In this document: piece after piece, positions 58,331 through 64,000 of the stretch | Layout of the letters: every line of letters starts with the position of its first letter | How positions within the stretch are numbered: the first letter of the stretch is position 1 | NCBI RefSeq assembly: GCF_021462225.1 | Contig: NC_061797.1 | Coordinates: 35,862,147 to 35,926,146 of the forward strand | DNA length: 64,000 nt | DNA from: Girardinichthys multiradiatus | Taxonomy: Eukaryota; Chordata; Actinopteri; Cyprinodontiformes; Goodeidae | Direction: 5' to 3' | Notes under the pieces: generated by a model | What the model saw: only the letters and a program-made list of their open reading frames with translations | The model's database searches: none | Told to the model about the DNA's origin: nothing | Position numbers and translations under genes: made by a program

Positions 58331-59770
58331 TGTTAGGACCCCAAGCCAAGGCCAGTAAGAACTTTTCTAGAACTTTCAAAATAAATCGTATTAACCTACT
58401 TCCAGCACAGCCAGGAACAGGGAATAACAGTGGACTTCATGTGACGTCACTGTCCGAATAAAAACCCCGCTTTTGCAACAAACTGATCTCTTCCACGCAG
58501 GTCCCCAGAGGAACTGGACAGAGGGACACAGCGCGCTGATGTCTCTTTGCTGGCAAACAGACATAACTCTTCAAACTGGATCCAAGAGTGTCATACAATC
58601 CCGCGATCAAATGCACTAAGTTAAGTAGGAATGAATTGCTGTTTGTGTATCCGGTATTTATTCATGAACAGGGTAGTTAAGGTACAAGCATTGCTTGACT
58701 TTTCTCTCTGATGCCTACAGAAGCAAACTGTTCCAGAGAGTTCCCAGCTACAAAGCCGAGTGGAGCCGTTTTCCCGCTCTGAAGGAAGGACAACGGGACC
58801 GCATCACCATGGTTACAGCCATAATGTGCAGTTTGCCCCCCCCCCCCCCTTTGTTCATTGTGGATGCTTTATTCAACTTCGTTGCCCTGGACCCTTTTAT
58901 TAATGGTATTTTTAAGGTATGTGTTTGATTCTGATGATAAACTATAAGCTTCTTTTGTTAGCTTTAACTGCTAACAGCTAAGAACACGTGCTTGCCTGCT
59001 AAAGATCATTTACCCAACAAAGGTTGTAAGTTTTCAAGCTAGGAAATATTATTTCCCTAAATATTATTTTTCTAAACTTGATAACTAATTAAACACCATT
59101 AAGGCCCATTTCTAAAAAATTTGGTTCTTATTTTAAATATTTCCTTAAATATTTTACTATTTCCTTAATATTTCTTTAAATATTATTTTAATAAATAAAG
59201 GCAGCTAATTAAACACCGTTGAGAATTAAGTCATCCAGAAGGTTGATTTTATTCAGCAAATCATTCTTTTAAATATTATTTTATTAAAATAATATTTTAT
59301 CTGATCTTGCACTGTGAATGGTGTTCTAAAGGTGTACTAATTATTACTTAAGTTAGTTCCAAGACTAACTTCACTTCACTTCCAGATTCTTCAAGATAAT
59401 CCTTGGTTCTCAAACATAAATAACATTGCATGGTAATGTTGCCTCACTCTTTTGGTCATGGTTTTCAATCATCTTTAATCAACTTGTTTATATTGTACAT
59501 AGCCCATTAGTCTTCGTTATTCTTTAATTCTGCTTGGTAGTTTACTTGGATTGTTTTAGCATAGTAAAGAGTTTGTTGATTGGAATATGTTTGATTTTGA
59601 GCTGACTTATTTTTGTTAATAAATTCTTGTATTTTAAGAAATTGTGTGAATTCATTCCGTGTATGTGCAGAGTTTTGCAGTTCAGTAATGTTAGAGCTTG
59701 GCTCACCCTTTCAATTTTGTCCTAATACCACCGACTTATTGGGCTGGTATTCACAGGACAACCCTTAACA
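58331..59770 (+). mobile_element. Possible solo LTR of a retroelement
   Basis: The unit begins TGTTAGG and ends CTTAACA, a TG...CA pair with 6 of 7 inverted matches. A CRE palindrome TGACGTCA lies at 58442-58449, a TATA-like 'gaataaaaacc' shortly after, and AATAAA at 59618-59623. A 14-base C run is at 58836-58849. No flanking duplication is evident (AGCCC against GACCG), so the boundaries and the LTR call are tentative. The 77-codon frame at 58695-58928 has splice-like borders but no domain I recognise. Confidence 0.35.
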
Positions 59771-62463
59771 GACCGAAATATTATTTAATAAAATATTAAA
59801 GTATTTATATTAAATATTAAATATATTCATAATCACAACAGCCCCAAATTATTCATAAACCTGGCTAATTCAGGTTGAATGTAATTTTTCAATTTCATTA
59901 ACTATTTTCTTCGACATTGCGGTTTGGAAGCAGCCTGTTTTGAGTCTTTCCTTTTGAAACTGTTTAAAAATAGTCTGAGCTTAGAAGCCCTCTCAGCAGT
60001 TTGCAAACATTGTAAGATCACAAAGTTTGTTTATAATACTTTTAGGTCCTGATGATGAATAAATTAAAGAAATACAACAGACTGTTTTACTTGAGTCATG
60101 ATAGATGTCTTTATTTTTGTCACATCGATAACACACTTTATGGGTCACTTCTGCCACAGGGGACCAGTGTAATGAAGCCTTGCACATATAATGTGATGCA
60201 TGTAAACAAAACATCAGTTTTTGCATTAAAGATACACTCAAGCAAATTTGCTTTTTACTCAGCTCAGCACATCTAGCATAAACCTTCATTTTGTTTTTCT
60301 AAAAGTAAATTTAAACAATTAAAAATAAAACAAATACAAAATGCATCAAAACAAACACTTGTGTATTAAGTACACAAAGCAGGCAAGTGTGGCAGCTGAC
60401 TATCTTTTTACAAGACGAAGCACTTCTGCAGACTAAAGCATGAGCGTGTTGTATTCTCATCAGTGCATAATCTTCCTTTTTGCTGTTGCATACACATACA
60501 GTTTAGCATCTGTGTTAACTACAATAATGTGCATGTATTTAAAAAAAGTGTGTTCTTTCTGTCTTTCAGAGAGCAAAACTGCTTGTTTCTGTACCATGCA
60601 GTGAAGCTGCTGCTAGTGGGTTTATTTTGGTCACATGTAATGAAGCGGCTCTGCCCAAAGCATGTTGGCTTAGTTCTTTCTTTGTTACATAACGTCTTCC
60701 TAAACTTCTATGTTTTCGTGTCTTTAAACACGAGCAGTTTATCTGCCTAATAAACATTACAATACGATTTTTATTATACAGGTTCAAAAACAAGATGTCT
60801 GCTTGAATGTCAGTGCTATAAAAAAAAAAATCAACACAACGGACAATATGGAAGACATACATCATAAATACATCTCATACTGATTAACATTGTATTTCAC
60901 CATATAGCTTCACATCAGGTCTACCAGTTATGACACTGAACCTTCCCTTGTAACTTCTATCTGATTTAATCAGTTTTTTTCATAGACTGTTAAATTGGTC
61001 TTCTGTTTCCGTTTTATTGCTTTGTTCTTCACTTTTATGTTTATGTCTTTGTTTGGTCACCTCTTTATTTCCTTCCCCCTCTCTATCATAGTAACCATTG
61101 GCATGTTGCTCATCCTGGCCCTTGGTTATAAATTGTCCCCTACCATTTGCTTCTTTCATTTTACCTTGTTTTCTGCATGGCACCCTGGTCTTGTTTTGCT
61201 GTCTCACCCTCCCTTATGTTTCCTTGTCTTAATTTCTGGCTCTGCTGACCTTAGTCTTAAGTAAACATAAGTTGTGTAATGAGAATTGGTATCGCATTTT
61301 ACAAAGCAAGAAAGCAAATGAATGTGTGAGTGCTTAACTAGGGCTAAGCACTGGAACCTCTTTAGCGGAAAAGCCTAACATGAAATGTTTGTACGTTAAT
61401 AGTTGGGTGTCATGAGTTTCTTACACTGTTATTTTGTGGATCACAATCTGCAAGCTTGGGGACCATCGGTCTACTTCAATAAATCATAGTTTTTTTTTTG
61501 TTGCTATTTTTCAAATTGCTTCTGTGACTTACACACTGCTGATCTACTTTGAACCAAGTTTTCAGCTAATACTAGCTCTTTAGGAATCACCTTATTGTTG
61601 GTACAATATTTAGCTTTGCGTTTTTCCTTAAGAAATGGGCACCAGTTTTGTTTTTTGTGACAAACTTCCAATAAGAATCAGGCAAAAGATCTTTGCTAAG
61701 TTCTCCGTTATGTATAAAGACCAGACTGGCTCTTCTGTCGAACCAAGGAGCCTTTTTATCCCTATATGACTCAGAGGTCCGAGTAAAGTAGCTTAACAAC
61801 CAACAAAAACAGTCTTAAAACCTTTTGAAAGGCCTTCAGAAAACCATATGAAATACTGATCTGAACTATTGTAAGAGTTTGAGAAATTCTGGCTGAAGCA
61901 AAATAAAAACAATTGAGATCAGACTTAAATCTTTGCTTTCCCCAATGCTGTATATTGCTAATAATTACTTAATAAACTAACACACTGACTGTAGTGTCGT
62001 ATGTAAATATTGTGCTACAACCACATAAGTGGGTAACAACAGCAAGTATTTTACAGTGTATATGGTAAACATGTACATTATCTATTGTATTATGTTCATT
62101 AGTCTGCTTGAGAGTGGAAATAAAACATGGACTGATCCCTTTGTTTAAAGTATGACCTCTGTATTTGCACATGTGAAATTAATGTGTGTAAACAGCAACC
62201 GTCAGTAACTGACTGATTGGACAGATGCACAAGAGAATCCCTCAACAATCAAGAAGGTGTTTGACATTATCTAATCTATACAAAATAAAAACTTTTAAAT
62301 AACTTTTCTCACATTTTGTTACTAAAAATCCAAATAGAGACAGTGTGGTCATCTCTAATCCTTTTACTTCTTATCAGTTTAAAATTGACAGTTTTACCAC
62401 ATAGGAAGCAGCAATTGTTGGAACAGAATTCATTGCAGAAAAGTAAAACTCATATTATATAGA
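59771..62463. other. Intergenic stretch, no gene recognised
   Basis: AT-rich. Overlapping frames at 60463-60865 and 60980-61264 are on opposite strands and biased in composition. Part of it could be a longer 3'UTR or downstream flank of the minus-strand gene at the right edge. Confidence 0.4.
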
Positions 62464-63276
62464 TTTATTACACTGAGCCAAGATTATACCGCAGCTGAAT
62501 TTTTATGTTAAGACTTACACAACTGTGGAGAACAGGATTTCCAGTCATTGACAAGGAGGGTAAGCCACAAAAGGTAATATCCTTGGAAGCTGGCTGGAAT
62601 TCTCTCTCCAAACATGTTAATGGAAAGTTGAGTAGAAGGAAAAAGTGTGGTAGTAGGAGCAATCAAGTCGCTTAACTGTAAAAAACATTGTTTTCAGTAG
62701 GCTGATATTTATATATATTAGATATATATTTTTATTAGTCTTGTTTAAGATTCAAATTTTACAAAACAATTTAAGTTAGGCTTATCAATAACTCAGAAAT
62801 AAACTATTTAATCCCTTTGCATGCAATAAATCTTTAAATGAGTTTGACTTTGACTTGAATTACTGAAATAAGTTCAAATTTGGTAATGTTTTAATTTATT
62901 GGCATGCATATATGTGTCACACAAGGTGGACACAAGCATCCTCACACTTTTTAACTCTTGTCTATGTACATTCCAACCAGTTGGAAATGTCAATGTAATG
63001 GCATGATCCCAAACCAGCTGACCACTAACAAACAATTTGTTAAATGGTAACTCTTACAAATCTTTGCAAAGTACAGATGTTTGAAGAGCCATCAGCTTAC
63101 ATTCCTATTTTACATATTTGCCTGCTCAAAAGGGTAAACAGAATAAATAATTTATAGATTTACTCCATGATGACCTAAAAAGATTTCCTAACTCTCCAAC
63201 AAGTTAGTTAATACAAGAATGCCTTTATATACTGAACCGCTATACTGAAAAGGTTAGCTTTCCTTTTACTTTTACT
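62464..63276 (-). other. Probable 3'UTR and polyadenylation signals
   Basis: Downstream of the stop codon of the terminal exon, AATAAA hexamers on the minus strand occur at 62895-62900, 62731-62736 and 62464-62469. Which is used cannot be told from sequence. The interval is AT-rich and free of recognised repeats, as expected of a UTR. Confidence 0.4.
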
Positions 63277-63902
63277 TTACACTAAATTCTCTCTAAAGTC
63301 CACATACTGCACCATCTGTTTGCGAACATGAGAGATGACTGGAGTGAGTGGAGTACCAGGCATAGTAGCACCAGGAGTTGAAGCTGCAACTGGAGTCGAT
63401 GCAGCAGGAGTGGAAGCGAGAGGTGTGGTGGCCCCAGGGCTCCCACCTGGAGTAGTACCTGGTGTTGTGCCGGGAGTGGCAGGAATTACAACAACCGGAG
63501 TAGGCCCAGGGCTTTCAGCTCTACCTTGAGCCTCCAGTTGTGGGGTGGATGTGACAAAGCGGGCTTCTCTGATCCGGTAGGGTCTTCGGTAGGAGGAGAT
63601 GGGCGAGAGCTCTGAACCCCAGCCCAGATAGCTCCCACTGGATGGCGAAGGAGCATCTGCACTGAAATATAGAGTAGTGTTGGATTCTGCAGGGGTCCCC
63701 GCATTCTTCTCTGGGGAAGCCAACAAGAGAGGGGAGCGACGCTCAGGTGACCAGCCAGGTGTCTTGATGTCCAGAGAACCCACAGAAGACGACGCCTCCG
63801 TCAAAGATGCAGCATTGCTGTCGATGTGACGGAGGCTTTCAACATGTTGAGGAGATGAAAGCGATAGTGAGCCGTAAGCAGCGCTCTGGAAGTCCTCATC
63901 AC
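63277..63902 (-). CDS. 3'-terminal coding exon of an unidentified protein
   Basis: The exon starts after a pyrimidine-rich acceptor (AG at 63903-63904 on the minus strand) in phase 2 and stays open for 207 codons to a TAA at 63277-63279. There is no Met early in the frame, so it is a terminal exon and not a whole gene. The sequence starts DEDFQSAAYGSLSLSSP, then is serine/proline-rich with several SP and TP motifs that could be phosphorylated ('WSPERRSPLLLASPEK'), then a basic aromatic patch 'ISSYRRPYRIREARFVTS', then a low-complexity TPGTTPG and ASTPAASTP region of about 50 residues. A non-repetitive tail 'ISHVRKQMVQYVDFRENLV' ends it. No membrane segment is visible. The ends flanking the repeat look constrained. 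I do not recognise the protein; it is probably a largely disordered intracellular C-terminus. Confidence 0.75.
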
Positions 63903-64000
63903 CTTAAAGCACAATAAAAAGACAAGTCAATGTCTATGTTACATTCAGGTTTACACATTTCAACTTGTGTTTGGAGATCAATTTGGAACAGTTGAAAACA
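63903..64000 (-). other. Intron upstream of the terminal exon (partial)
   Basis: The window ends within the intron. The acceptor side has a pyrimidine-rich 'cttgtctttttattgtgctt' before AAG. The donor side lies outside the window. Confidence 0.6.

Noticed and set aside
63335..63529. Plus-strand valine/glycine-rich frame
   Set aside because: Antisense shadow of the TPG/ASTP repeat of the terminal exon.

Overview
This window reads as teleost fish nuclear DNA, mostly intergenic. It is AT-rich, has no operons or long open reading frames, and is littered with repeat families typical of ray-finned fish: tRNA-headed SINEs, Tc1-like transposons, an L2-like LINE, a Rex3/RTE-like tail, hAT and palindromic MITEs, and GT/TA microsatellites. 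The repeat set resembles that of killifish and livebearers (Cyprinodontiformes), but that is an impression from memory, not a proof.

Only one convincing host gene piece is present. It is the 3'-terminal coding exon of a minus-strand gene at the right edge (63277-63902), with a splice acceptor, an open frame without an early Met, a Ser/Pro-rich body, a TPG/ASTP-type low-complexity repeat and a stop. I do not recognise the protein. Its 3'UTR probably runs down to one of the AATAAA signals between 62464 and 62900.

Layout, left to right: 1-5400 holds a Tc1 relic, a full SINE (1709-2081) and a possible regulatory element (4760-4828). 5405-10319 holds a Rex3-like tail and a SINE split by a LINE. 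13.2-16.2 kb is a repeat cluster with a Tc1-like element (14903-16025) inside an older Tc1 relic. 20.9-28.8 kb has MITE, microsatellites, four SINEs, a Tc1 relic, and a second copy (24251-24319) of the 4760 element. 30.65-33 kb is a possible TIR-bounded transposon containing a clear foldback element (31045-31795). 36.25-37.41 kb is another Tc1-like element. 39.4-41.56 kb holds a SINE and a 5'-truncated LINE. 45-50.6 kb has twin hairpins, Tc1 relics and SINE pieces. 55.18-57.65 kb is a multi-level nest built around a 2.3-kb hAT element with an exact 8-bp target duplication. 58.33-59.77 kb looks like a solo LTR.

The coding remnants of mobile elements (Tc1 transposases, LINE reverse transcriptase C-terminus) are broken or internally deleted, so nothing here looks able to move by itself. 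The observations most worth testing are the intra-locus duplicated conserved-looking element, the nested transposons, the asymmetric foldback element and a scatter of near-perfect short-loop inverted duplications. No new multi-gene system is visible.
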